Assembly: GCA_030680995.1 (NCBI GenBank)
Contig: JAUXUM010000110.1
Coordinates: forward strand, 1-35,573
DNA length: 35,573 nucleotides
Origin: Devosia sp.
Lineage (GTDB): Bacteria > Pseudomonadota > Alphaproteobacteria > Rhizobiales > Devosiaceae
Reading direction: 5' to 3'
The translations under genes were made by a program, and so were the position numbers. The notes under the pieces are model-generated. The model searched no databases. It was not told where the DNA came from and saw nothing but the letters and a program-made list of their open reading frames with translations. Shown piece by piece: positions 7,344 through 15,716 of this stretch (its first letter is position 1; every line of letters begins with the position of its first letter).

Positions 7344-8207
7344 TTATGTTTCCTCGCGCTTGAGCGGTGGCGGCACCTGTTGTTCGACCTGTCGTCGCCT
7401 TTCGGCCAAGCCCTCGGACAGGTTGAGAGAATGCCCGGTGCACAGGATATCGATGATGATCGACTGCCGGTAGCGAACCGCCGACTGGGCGAACATCTCG
7501 ACCGGACTGCTGTTCCTTACGACGAGGTGGGTGCCGGAAAAGGCCTGCCCGCGATTGAGGGAAGGCGCGATGAGGATGACTCCGGCGTCCTGAATGCCGA
7601 CGAGATCGATGAGATCGGCCAGGTCGGGATTGCCACCGTCCGCGGCAATGACGATCAGAGCGTTCGTCTCCCGCGCGATCCCCGCCATCATTCGCTGTTC
7701 CTCGACCGCGAAATGAACCGAAGACTCGATGCCCATGCGCAGCAGCCGCACATGGGCGTCGAGCGCAATGCCCTGTGACCACTGGTCGACGGGGAGCACG
7801 CTGACATGGCGTGCCGAGGCGATGATGTCGAGGGCTTCGGGAAACGCGGTCGGGGAGAGGTCGCTGTTTATGTCGGAGAGGGCAGTTGTGAGCGCCCCCG
7901 TCAGCGAGGCCACAAGTTCGGAAAAGGAGTCCGTGCGGACGACCGAATTGGCCATGAAGTGGGCGTTGACCGCCAGGTTCTGCGCGACACAGAGCTTGAA
8001 TTCACGCAGCCCCTTGAATCCGAGAGCCCGGCAGAAACGGGTGATCGAAGTGGCCGAAACATTCGCGCGCTTGGCAAGCTCGGTCGTGCTCGCCGTGGTG
8101 GCAAACTGCTGATCCGCCAGGACGACGGTAGCAACCTGCTGCTCCGACTCCCGCAATGACCGCATCGAGCCGTTGATAAGGTCGACGATGTCGACAACGA
8201 TCGTCAT
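7344..8207 (-). CDS. RpiR-family transcriptional regulator (HTH plus SIS domain)
   Basis: A 287-residue regulator. The N-terminal HTH_6 domain (about residues 1-80) includes the motif ASTTELAKRANVSATSITRF. The C-terminal SIS sugar-phosphate-binding domain spans about 120-260. RpiR proteins sense phosphosugars and control sugar catabolic operons. The ATG at 8207 overlaps the TGA of the GH20 gene as ATGA, so the two genes are translationally coupled. Context suggests it controls the divergent hexosaminidase and ABC transporter units, probably from the 10184-10362 intergenic region. The last 23 bases of its coding region form half of a duplicated 24-bp repeat, and TAA at 7344 ends the gene just beyond it. 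Confidence 0.9.
   Translation of the reverse strand: MTIVVDIVDLINGSMRSLRESEQQVATVVLADQQFATTASTTELAKRANVSATSITRFCRALGFKGLREFKLCVAQNLAVNAHFMANSVVRTDSFSELVASLTGALTTALSDINSDLSPTAFPEALDIIASARHVSVLPVDQWSQGIALDAHVRLLRMGIESSVHFAVEEQRMMAGIARETNALIVIAADGGNPDLADLIDLVGIQDAGVILIAPSLNRGQAFSGTHLVVRNSSPVEMFAQSAVRYRQSIIIDILCTGHSLNLSEGLAERRRQVEQQVPPPLKREET
7353..7376. repeat. rpiR 3'-end direct repeat, copy 2 (coding)
   Basis: Identical over 24 bp to 7238-7261. On the minus strand it encodes the PPPLKRE tail of the RpiR protein. Confidence 0.85.
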
Positions 8208-10183
8208 GCCAGCGTCTCCGCAGCGCGATTGACCTGCGCGGTCGAGAATTTCAAGCGGGTCAGGAAGCCTTCGAAATCCTTCGTGGTCCTGTCGATCCAC
8301 GCGCGTTCGGCATAGGCATAGATGCGCGGAAACACCAGAGTGTCGAACCGGCTCCGGTCGACCATGTGCTCCCCCCAGATGCAGGCCTGCACACCACGGA
8401 GCTTGGGCAGCAGTTCCGCCGGCCAGCCAAGACCCGGCTCGAAATCGTAGGTCTGTTCCAGGGAAACGGGTCCGGCCCAATGTCCGCCGGGCGAGCGCCA
8501 TTCCGAAGACGACGCCATATCCAGATAGTAGGCATTGCCCGGCGCAAGCACGACATCGAACCCTCGCTCGGCGAGTTCGAACGCGCGTTCCGGGTGCTGC
8601 CAGACGACAGCGGTCGTGGTTTGCGGGTCAAGCGAGGCGCTTCGCAGCGCGTCCTCCCAGACGACCGTACGCTTGCCCATTGCCTTCAGTTTCACATGGA
8701 CGTTGTCGATGATCAGTGCCTGCAGGTCGCCAGTGCGCTTGAGGCCGCGTACGCCGATCGCCGCCTTGACCGCCGGGGACTGCGCCCAGGTGTCGGCGGC
8801 GATTTCATCGCCGCCGATGTGGATGAGATCAGAAGCGAACCGCGACGCCACCGAGGTGAACACGGCATCCAGAAAATCATAGGTGGCCGGAAGGCAAGGG
8901 TTCAGGGCGTTGCCGAAAAAACCCTGTATGCTGTGATAGCCACCACCATCGCCGGGTTCGCGAAGCTGCGGCAGTGCAACCAGCGCGGCATGGGCATGCC
9001 CAGGGATATCGACCTCGGGGACGAGGGTGATGCCGAACTGGTCACCGTGCTTCGTGAGATCCCTGATCTCGTCGGCCGAGTATGCGCCACCATAGGGCGA
9101 ATGCGGACTGCCAAGCAGCGGCGGAAGCGGCAAGTCATGGCCGCGCCAGGCGGCGATTTCCGCGATCTCGGGATAGCCATCGACCTCGATGCGCCAACCT
9201 TCATCGTCGGTGAGGTGCAGATGCAGGACGTTCAGCTTCAGCCAGGCCTGGACGTCCATGATCGATTTGAGTTCGGCGACCGGATAGAAGGTTCGCGCGA
9301 CGTCCACCTCCAGCCCACGCCAGTCGAAGCGAGGTACGTCCGCGATCGTTCCGCGCACCGGAAACCCAAACCGGTCTGGGGCAGTGCGGGCTCCGATGAT
9401 CATCTGCGCCAGCGTGATCAGCCCATAGGCGAACCCCGCTTTGGTCTGGGCCTCCATCTGGACCAGCACGCCGTCGAAGGTCAGCTTGTACCCGTCGCGC
9501 CCCAATCGCTGGTCGCTCGCCTGACTCAGCACCAGACGGCGGAAGCCACTCCGGCCGCTTTCGGCGGCGACGAAGATGGGGGCCTGATGGTGGGTCACCC
9601 GGCGCGCGAGAGCATCAACGGCGGTGGAAAGCGCATAGGCGCCGGTGTCGGCCTCGTCTCCCAACTCGATGGCAAGATCGCCTGCCGGCAGCGGCGATAT
9701 AGCCACCGAAGCAACGTTCGGGAATGGAATGACGGAGAGGGACATCGGAGGACGATCGCGGGCATCCACGGGATTCCCGCGTCTGGCTGGCTTCGAAAGC
9801 GTCCCGACATTCGATGCGCTATGGCTGCGTGTCATCGGTTGGACGCCCACCTCGATGATCTCGCCACTCGAAAGCCGGACATAGGCCGACTTGGCGCCAT
9901 CGCCGGAATGCCGCGGCCATTCGTTGAGTCCCGATATGGCGAACGTCCAGACATTGGCCAGTTCCAGGACGTCCGGCTTGATCTCGATGAAATTGGAGAG
10001 TGAGCGAACCACCGTGCCGCCACGCACCGAGCCCTGACCGGTCAGCCAAAGCGTTCCTGTGAGGCAGAATGTGAAGTCGCTGATGGCGGTTTTGCCATTA
10101 TTGTAAAGGCTGTAGTGCAGTTCCCGAACGCCTTCGGGGCCGTGCCAAACTGATACCAGCCGCAAGTCACTGCCCGATGCCAT
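8204..10183 (-). CDS. GH20 beta-N-acetylhexosaminidase, probably cytoplasmic
   Basis: A 659-residue glycoside hydrolase family 20 enzyme that would release terminal GlcNAc or GalNAc by substrate-assisted catalysis. The N-terminal region (about residues 1-150) resembles a carbohydrate-binding accessory domain. A GH20b-type domain follows. The catalytic barrel starts near residue 285 with RFDWRGLEVDVARTFYP. HIGGDE holds the catalytic pair D459-E460, and VVWEDA and CIWGEHM are further active-site blocks. No signal peptide or lipobox is seen, so the substrate should be an imported oligosaccharide. The ATG at 10183 has GGAGAAAG about 11 nt upstream. It is the first gene of the leftward unit and is coupled to rpiR by ATGA. 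Confidence 0.9.
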   Translation of the reverse strand: MASGSDLRLVSVWHGPEGVRELHYSLYNNGKTAISDFTFCLTGTLWLTGQGSVRGGTVVRSLSNFIEIKPDVLELANVWTFAISGLNEWPRHSGDGAKSAYVRLSSGEIIEVGVQPMTRSHSASNVGTLSKPARRGNPVDARDRPPMSLSVIPFPNVASVAISPLPAGDLAIELGDEADTGAYALSTAVDALARRVTHHQAPIFVAAESGRSGFRRLVLSQASDQRLGRDGYKLTFDGVLVQMEAQTKAGFAYGLITLAQMIIGARTAPDRFGFPVRGTIADVPRFDWRGLEVDVARTFYPVAELKSIMDVQAWLKLNVLHLHLTDDEGWRIEVDGYPEIAEIAAWRGHDLPLPPLLGSPHSPYGGAYSADEIRDLTKHGDQFGITLVPEVDIPGHAHAALVALPQLREPGDGGGYHSIQGFFGNALNPCLPATYDFLDAVFTSVASRFASDLIHIGGDEIAADTWAQSPAVKAAIGVRGLKRTGDLQALIIDNVHVKLKAMGKRTVVWEDALRSASLDPQTTTAVVWQHPERAFELAERGFDVVLAPGNAYYLDMASSSEWRSPGGHWAGPVSLEQTYDFEPGLGWPAELLPKLRGVQACIWGEHMVDRSRFDTLVFPRIYAYAERAWIDRTTKDFEGFLTRLKFSTAQVNRAAETLA

Positions 10184-10256
10184 AGTCCAGCTTTCTCCAA
10201 ATGCACGCCGGCGACGATCTGGATCGCGCGCGGTATGAAGGTGTAAGCGAGCCCAT

Positions 10257-10320
10257 GTGAATAATCAACATCTAGCTTGCGTGTGAATAACCAACATGAT
10301 AGCCAGCATCTGTGTGAATT
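10257..10320. promoter_or_regulatory. Repeated GTGAATAAYCAACAT boxes in a divergent promoter region
   Basis: GTGAATAATCAACAT (10257-10271) and GTGAATAACCAACAT (10283-10297) are direct repeats 26 bp apart, and a shorter GTGAATT follows at 10314-10320. They lie between the divergent GH20 and ABC-ATPase genes in an AT-rich patch. On the minus strand the first box contains TTGATT, with TACACC 17 bp downstream as a possible promoter for the GH20-rpiR unit. They are good candidates for operators of the adjacent RpiR regulator. Confidence 0.55.
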
Positions 10321-10362
10321 AGCGTCTACGGTCATGCCGGAGGCGAACGGGAGACAGGCGCA

Positions 10363-11184
10363 TTGTCCACGGCGTCCGAAGGCATAGGCGAACGGCGGTA
10401 TGTCGGCGGCGTGGAAGCGGCCACCCCAAGGTCCATTTTGTCGGTTTCGGATGTGTCCCGGTATTTCGGCGGCGTGACCGCGCTCGAGAACGTGTCCATG
10501 GCGCTGAATGCCGGCGAGATCACCGGTCTCGTCGGGGACAACGGCGCGGGCAAATCCACACTGGTCAAGCTCATCAGCGGAGTGATCCCCCCGAGCGCCG
10601 GCCATATCGAGTTCGATGGCCGCCCAGCGGATTTCGCCAGCCCGTCGCAGGCGCGCACCGCTGGAATTGAGACGGTTTACCAGGACCTGGCTCTGGCCGG
10701 CAACATGACGGTCTGGGCCAATGTCTTCCTCGGGCGCGAGCGCTTCCGGGGCCCGCGCTTCCTGCATCTGCTCGACAAGAAGGCGATGATTGTCGCGGCG
10801 CGCGAAATGCTGGGCAGGTTCCAGATGAACGTGCCGCCGATCGAAGGCAATGTCGACGGACTGTCGGGCGGACAGCGGCAGCTGATTTCCATCGCCCGCG
10901 CCGCTGCGTGGGGTTCCAAGCTGATCATCATGGACGAGCCCACTGCGGCGCTCGGCGTCGCCGAGACCCAGGCGGTCGAGGGCGTCATCCGCACGTTGAA
11001 GGATAGAGGTTTCAGCGTACTGATCATCAGCCACAACCTCGATCAAGTCTTCCGTCTGACCGATCGCATCTGGGTATTGCGGCGCGGTCGCATGATCGGC
11101 GAACGGCGAACGGCGGCGACGGATCCGAACGAGATCGTCAGCATGATTACCGGTGCCCGCGCCGGCAACGGCGAGGTCGCATGA
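10363..11184 (+). CDS. Sugar ABC transporter ATP-binding protein (single-domain, RbsA-like)
   Basis: A protein of about 273 residues with one ABC domain: Walker A GDNGAGKST near residue 58, Q-loop VYQDLAL, signature LSGGQRQ, Walker B LIIMDEPTAALG and H-loop ISHNL. Ribose-type transporters often use an ATPase with two fused ABC domains; here there is one, as in the FrcA-like branch. The start is uncertain. TTG at 10363, with GGGAGACAGG upstream, gives the longest form, and GTG at 10411 is an alternative. Its stop overlaps the permease start as ATGA. It is the first gene of the rightward uptake unit. Confidence 0.88.
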   Translation: MSTASEGIGERRYVGGVEAATPRSILSVSDVSRYFGGVTALENVSMALNAGEITGLVGDNGAGKSTLVKLISGVIPPSAGHIEFDGRPADFASPSQARTAGIETVYQDLALAGNMTVWANVFLGRERFRGPRFLHLLDKKAMIVAAREMLGRFQMNVPPIEGNVDGLSGGQRQLISIARAAAWGSKLIIMDEPTAALGVAETQAVEGVIRTLKDRGFSVLIISHNLDQVFRLTDRIWVLRRGRMIGERRTAATDPNEIVSMITGARAGNGEVA

Positions 11185-12152
11185 TGGCACAGTCGATGGC
11201 GGGGCCGCAGCAATCCACGAGCAGTTTCAGCCAGGGACTTCGGCGAAACGGCATACTGGGCGCCTTCATCATTGTCGTCGTCGCTCTCGCGCTGACCAAA
11301 CAGCAATTCTGGTCGATCGAGAACATCACCAACATCCTGCAGCAGAACTCGGTGATCGGCATCATCGCCTGCGGCATGACGTTTGCCATCATCATCGGCG
11401 GCTTCGATCTGTCGGTTGGCGCGACAGCGGCCATGGCAAGTGTCGTCTGCGCGGTGGTGATGACGACCAGCGGCCAGTTTGGCGTACCCCTTGGCGTCGG
11501 CGCAGCGATCGCCGCCGGCATTATGGTCGGTGCGATCAACGGGGCACTGATCGCGTATTTGCGGATCAATCCATTCGTCGCGACGCTCGGCATGATGACG
11601 ATCATCCGCGGGCTGGTTTACGTGTCCACCAACGCCACGCCGGTGTTCGGTGTGCCGTACGAGTTCACCAATCTCGGGCTCGGCAAGATCTACGGCGCGC
11701 CGATCGTCACGCTCATTTTCGCTGCGATCGCCCTGCTGCTCGGGGCGGTGCTGCAACTGACCCGCTTCGGGCACCACGTCTATGCGACCGGGGGAAACGC
11801 CAGGGCCACGTCGGTCATGGGCATCGACCCCGATCGCCTGCGCTTTCTGACCTACGTCCTCGTTTCCGTCTGTGCCGCGATCTCCGGAGTCCTGCTGGTC
11901 GGGCAGACTGCGAGCGGCCAGCCGCAAGCCGCGATGGGCTACGAGTTGACCGCCATTGCGGCGGTCATCGTTGGCGGCGCGTCGCTCGGCGGCGGCTATG
12001 GCCGGATGTTCGGAACCGTTATCGGCGTCCTGCTTCTCGGAGTGGTGTCGAATGGTCTCAACCTCTTTGGCGTGTCGCCATTCTGGCAACCCGTCGCAAC
12101 CGGGGTAATTCTCATCCTCGCAGTCGGTCTGGATCGAACCCGGCGCGACTAG
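11181..12152 (+). CDS. Sugar ABC transporter permease (RbsC-like)
   Basis: A 323-residue integral membrane protein of the BPD_transp_2 family with about nine or ten hydrophobic segments. GGFDLSVGATAAMASVVCA and the later VIVGGASLGGGYGRMFGTVIG are the usual conserved blocks. It probably acts as a homodimer with the upstream ATPase. The ATG at 11181 overlaps the ATPase stop by four bases. The substrate is probably a sugar or amino sugar, given the GH20 and RpiR neighbours. Confidence 0.9.
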   Translation: MMAQSMAGPQQSTSSFSQGLRRNGILGAFIIVVVALALTKQQFWSIENITNILQQNSVIGIIACGMTFAIIIGGFDLSVGATAAMASVVCAVVMTTSGQFGVPLGVGAAIAAGIMVGAINGALIAYLRINPFVATLGMMTIIRGLVYVSTNATPVFGVPYEFTNLGLGKIYGAPIVTLIFAAIALLLGAVLQLTRFGHHVYATGGNARATSVMGIDPDRLRFLTYVLVSVCAAISGVLLVGQTASGQPQAAMGYELTAIAAVIVGGASLGGGYGRMFGTVIGVLLLGVVSNGLNLFGVSPFWQPVATGVILILAVGLDRTRRD

Positions 12153-12182
12153 CAGGACATGCAATTTCGGCAACTACCATAA

Positions 12183-12208
12183 GCCGGACGACAGCGAACC
12201 CGTCCGGC
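12183..12208 (+). other. Hairpin between permease and binding-protein genes
   Basis: GCCGGACG (12183-12190), a 10-nt loop and CGTCCGGC (12201-12208) form an 8-bp stem in the 94-bp spacer. No T-run follows. Such stems before a binding-protein gene often mark RNA processing or stability differences; that role is inferred. Confidence 0.5.
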
Positions 12209-12246
12209 ATTGGCGAAGCTTTTGGTTCGCGATGGAGGATTGAAAG

Positions 12247-13290
12247 ATGCAGAACTGGCTGGACAAAACCATCCACCGCCGCCGCCTGCTCAGGCAAACG
12301 ATGATGGCCCTGCTCGCGGGTTCGGCACTCGCGGCGACTGGATCGGCGATGGCTGCCGAGTTGACATGCCCGGCGGCCGCACAAGAGGCGACTGTCGCGG
12401 ACATCGCGCCGGCCAACAAGCGGATCGCCGTCAGCGTGGCCTATCTGAAAGTACCGTTCTATGCCAATTTCAAGCTTGGGCTGGAAGACGGCGCCAAGCA
12501 GTTCGGCTTTACCTACGACCTGTTCGACGGCAATAGCGGCGATTTGGCCACTGAACTGGCAAACCTGCAGAACTTCGCGGCGCAGAAATACGACCTCGTG
12601 CTGCTCACGCCGTCGGGTGAAGGTATCCTCCCCGGGATCAAGCAGCTCAACGAGGCAGGCATTCCGGTGATCGAGGTCAACAACAAGGCCGGCTTCGGGC
12701 GCGACGACGTTGATGTCGTAACCTATGTCGGTGCCGACGACGTCGAATTCGGCAGGCTGCAGACCGATCTGGTTTCCGCCCATTTCGGCGGGAACCCGGT
12801 CAAGGTGGCATACGTGATGGGCCCGCTTTCCACGCCGGCCCAGGTGCTGCGCGCCCGGGGCTGGGACGTAGGGCGCGGTGAACATCCCGAGATCGAGGAG
12901 ATCGCCCGAGTCTCGGACGATTTCGACAGCGCCAAGGCCCTCGCCGTGGTGCAGGACCTGCTGAGCCGGTTCCCGAAAGGCCAGATCGATGCCATCGTAA
13001 TGCAGGGACCTGAGGGCGCTGCAGCGGTCGACTACGCGCTTCGCATCGGCCGTGACGACGTCGTCTTCTTTGCCGGCGACTACCCCGCCGACGTCCGGCA
13101 ACTGATTTATGATGGCAAGATAGCCGGAACCGTCAACCAGAATCCCTACCCTCAAGCCTACCACGCCATGGAGATGGCCTACGACTATCTGATGGGCAAG
13201 GAAGCTGACATCAAGAGGCCCTATTTTCTCCCCCTGCCGCTCATCACCCAGGAAAACGCTGAGTCGGTGCCGCCCGCCTGGGGCTGCTGA
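12247..13290 (+). CDS. Sugar ABC transporter substrate-binding protein (periplasmic)
   Basis: A 347-residue Peripla_BP_4 (ribose-type) binding protein. The N-terminus has an RRRLLRQ stretch, a hydrophobic core and GSAMA before AEL, so it is exported; the arginine pair also allows a Tat signal. The mature fold begins with RIAVSVAYLKVPFYANF, and the later AIVMQGPEGAAAVDYAL block is typical of the sugar-binding cleft. GGAGG lies about 8 nt upstream of the ATG. It completes the ATPase-permease-binding protein unit. The ligand cannot be read from sequence; hexosaminidase next door favours an N-acetylated sugar or short oligosaccharide. Confidence 0.9.
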   Translation: MQNWLDKTIHRRRLLRQTMMALLAGSALAATGSAMAAELTCPAAAQEATVADIAPANKRIAVSVAYLKVPFYANFKLGLEDGAKQFGFTYDLFDGNSGDLATELANLQNFAAQKYDLVLLTPSGEGILPGIKQLNEAGIPVIEVNNKAGFGRDDVDVVTYVGADDVEFGRLQTDLVSAHFGGNPVKVAYVMGPLSTPAQVLRARGWDVGRGEHPEIEEIARVSDDFDSAKALAVVQDLLSRFPKGQIDAIVMQGPEGAAAVDYALRIGRDDVVFFAGDYPADVRQLIYDGKIAGTVNQNPYPQAYHAMEMAYDYLMGKEADIKRPYFLPLPLITQENAESVPPAWGC

Positions 13291-14065
13291 CTCGCGCGGT
13301 GTCGGCGCCCGGTTCTCCCATCCGGGCTGCCGGCACTGCCGGGGGTTTCCGCGCTACTGCTCTTTCGCGTGGAACAAGGTGGCCGGTTTCAGAGGCGTCG
13401 AATGGCATGGCGTGTTGATCGCCAGAAATCTATCGACACTTCAATGACATACGAGTGCCCACTTTCATTCTCTCCGGTGCGCCAATAAGATCAAAGACTT
13501 ATGTGCTTTTGAGATTTGTTGAGCTAGAAACACTCGCCAAAACTCACCAGGAAAATTCGTACGGGCGAGACCCCCGTGGCGGCAAATCGCGGGACAGCGA
13601 GTCGGATCATTGTCCTTGGACGAACGCTGCTCAACCATTGCGCCCGGCTTTAGGTGCCGGGGCGTTCATTCGGCATCAGGATATCGAGAAGATCGACCTG
13701 GAACGTCCCTGCGTCAGATATCTGGATCGCTGATCGTTACTATCGCCGTGAACGGAACGCCTCCCTCGGGCGCTGGATGCGCGAAGTCCTCTTCTACCAT
13801 GCGCTAGAGACGCTTGAGCGGGGCGGCGGTCGCCGCCGGTTGGGCGACAGTCACGGTACCGCGGACCGCTGGAGGGACGTCGAGACGGTTGTCGCCATGA
13901 CCGCGACAAGCCGCCTCATGTCCCGTGGATCAAGTTAAAGGTACATTCCAAATACTGCTTTTAGTCCACTAGGCGAACACACGCGCGCCGGAACGGTGGC
14001 TGGTGACGCGCCGGTTCGTCCGGATGAGTGCGCAAGAACGTTGCCAGTGGTTGAAGGAAGATTGG
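13291..14065. other. 775-bp region without a convincing gene
   Basis: A weak GCCCGG/CCGGGC stem (13307-13327) follows the binding-protein gene. 13430-13560 is notably AT-rich. Three short plus-strand reading frames (13455-13733, 13610-13807, 13654-13938) overlap one another. None has a good ribosome site or a family I recognise, although the last contains a plausible-looking run around RYYRRERNASLGRWM. No complete FNR/FixK dyad (TTGA-N6-TCAA) was found ahead of ccoN, only isolated ATCAA half-sites (near 13492 and 13929). The region may hold a decayed gene plus the ccoN promoter. Confidence 0.5.
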
Positions 14066-15715
14066 ATGGCTTCGCAACTGACCAGGAACGAACGGCTTTT
14101 GGGGATGGCAATCGCGCTCGTTCTGACAGCCAGCGGCGTGGCGATGGCCGCCGCCGGCCGTGGCGATCTGCTCGGTACCCACGGGTGGATGATTGCCGTC
14201 CTGGCAGGAGCCGCGGTCATTGCGCTCATGCGCGGCCTTGATGCACCAGAGCCGGACCCCGGCCGGCTGAATGAGTACTACGACGCGCCCACCAAGGTCG
14301 GAATCGGGCTGACGATGGTCTGGGGCGTGATCGGCATGTTCGTCGGTGCCTGGGTCGCCTGGCTTCTGGTGTTTCCCGACATGACGTTCGATGCGCCCTG
14401 GGCAAGCTTCGGCCGTCTCCGTCCGGTTCACACCAGCGGCGTGGTCTTTGGCTTCGGCGGCAATGCCTTGATTGCCACATCCTTCCATGTCCTGCAGCGC
14501 ACCACTCGGGCCCGGCTGCCTGACCAGTTGAGCCCCTGGTTCGTGCTCCTGGGGTACAATCTTTTCTGCATCATCGCAGCCAGCGGCTATCTCATGGGGC
14601 TTACACAGTCTCGGGAGTATGCCGAGCCCGAATGGTACGCGGACATCTGGCTGGTGATTGTCTGGGTCACCTATTTCAGCATCTACATCCGCACCCTGAA
14701 GCGCCGCAAGGAACCCCATATCTACGTCGCCAACTGGTACTACATGGCCTTCATCCTGGTGGTGGCGATCCTGCACATCGTCAACAATCTCGCCGTGCCG
14801 ATCTCGCTTGGCAGCGCCAAGAGCTACTCGCTGTTTTCCGGCGTGCAGGACGCGATGACCCAGTGGTGGTATGGCCACAATGCCGTGGCCTTCTTCCTCA
14901 CCTCCGGGTTCCTGGGCATGATGTACTACTACCTCCCCAAGAAGGCCGGCCGGCCGATCTTCTCCTACCGGCTATCGATCATCAGCTTCTGGGGCATCAC
15001 CTTCATGTACATGTGGGCAGGCTCCCATCACCTGCACTACACGGCGCTGCCGCAATGGGTGCAGACCCTGGGGATGACCTTCTCGATCATGCTCTTGGTG
15101 CCGTCCTGGTCGTCGGCGGCCAATGCCCTTTTGACCCTTAACGGCGCCTGGCATCGCGTGCGCGACGACGCCACGCTGCGCTTCATGATGATGGCGGCGG
15201 TGTTCTATGGCCTCTCGACCTTCGAGGGTTCCTTCATGGCCATTCGTCCGGTCAACTCCCTCTCGCACTATACCGACTGGACGGTCGGGCACGTGCACGC
15301 CGGAGCGCTCGGCTGGGTGGCGCTCATCACCTTCGGATCAATCTATGCGGCAGTTCCCTGGCTCTGGAAGAAGCCCGCGATGTACTCGGCGAAACTCGTC
15401 GAAGTGCACTTCTGGCTCGCCCTGGCCGGTACCCTGATCTACGTGTTCGCCATGTGGAACTCGGGCCTGACCCAAGGCCTGATGTGGCGCACCTACAACG
15501 AGTCCGGAACGCTCTCCTACTCGTTCATCGACTCCCTGGTTGCGATGCACCCCTACTACGTCGCCCGGGCGATCGGCGGCACGCTGTTCCTGCTCGGCAC
15601 CCTGGTCGGCAGCTACAATATCTGGATGACCGTTCGGTCGACCGTTCCACACCCGGTCGACGCCACTGCCGATCTGCCCGCTCCGGCTGCGCCAACCGTC
15701 CTTGCCGGAGAGTAG
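14066..15715 (+). CDS. ccoN: cbb3-type cytochrome c oxidase subunit I
   Basis: The 549-residue catalytic subunit of the high-affinity oxidase that reduces O2 to water at low oxygen and pumps protons. About twelve transmembrane helices are visible. Metal ligands are recognisable: RPVHTSG and the FHV region, WWYGHNAVAFF (CuB histidine), GSHHLHY (two CuB histidines) and VGHVHAGALGW (haem histidines). The tyrosines of GMMYYYLPK match the crosslinked tyrosine region of cbb3 enzymes. In-frame starts exist at 14003 (GTG) and 14024 (ATG). The ATG at 14066 has AGGAAG 6 nt upstream and gives the usual family length. It heads the ccoNOQP operon. The assembly genes ccoGHIS are not in the window. Confidence 0.95.
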   Translation: MASQLTRNERLLGMAIALVLTASGVAMAAAGRGDLLGTHGWMIAVLAGAAVIALMRGLDAPEPDPGRLNEYYDAPTKVGIGLTMVWGVIGMFVGAWVAWLLVFPDMTFDAPWASFGRLRPVHTSGVVFGFGGNALIATSFHVLQRTTRARLPDQLSPWFVLLGYNLFCIIAASGYLMGLTQSREYAEPEWYADIWLVIVWVTYFSIYIRTLKRRKEPHIYVANWYYMAFILVVAILHIVNNLAVPISLGSAKSYSLFSGVQDAMTQWWYGHNAVAFFLTSGFLGMMYYYLPKKAGRPIFSYRLSIISFWGITFMYMWAGSHHLHYTALPQWVQTLGMTFSIMLLVPSWSSAANALLTLNGAWHRVRDDATLRFMMMAAVFYGLSTFEGSFMAIRPVNSLSHYTDWTVGHVHAGALGWVALITFGSIYAAVPWLWKKPAMYSAKLVEVHFWLALAGTLIYVFAMWNSGLTQGLMWRTYNESGTLSYSFIDSLVAMHPYYVARAIGGTLFLLGTLVGSYNIWMTVRSTVPHPVDATADLPAPAAPTVLAGE

Positions 15716-15716
15716 G

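Noticed and set aside
8366-10003. 545-codon plus-strand frame
   Set aside because: Antisense shadow of the GH20 gene; low-complexity His/Arg/Asp composition.
10257-10320. CRISPR-like array
   Set aside because: Only two and a half short repeats with 11-16 bp between them and no cas genes; more like operators.
11043-12173. 376-codon minus-strand frame
   Set aside because: Antisense to the sugar permease; Asp/His/Arg-rich with no domain.
13455-13938. Three overlapping short frames as genes
   Set aside because: They overlap each other in different frames, lack good ribosome sites and show no family; reported only as a possible decayed region.
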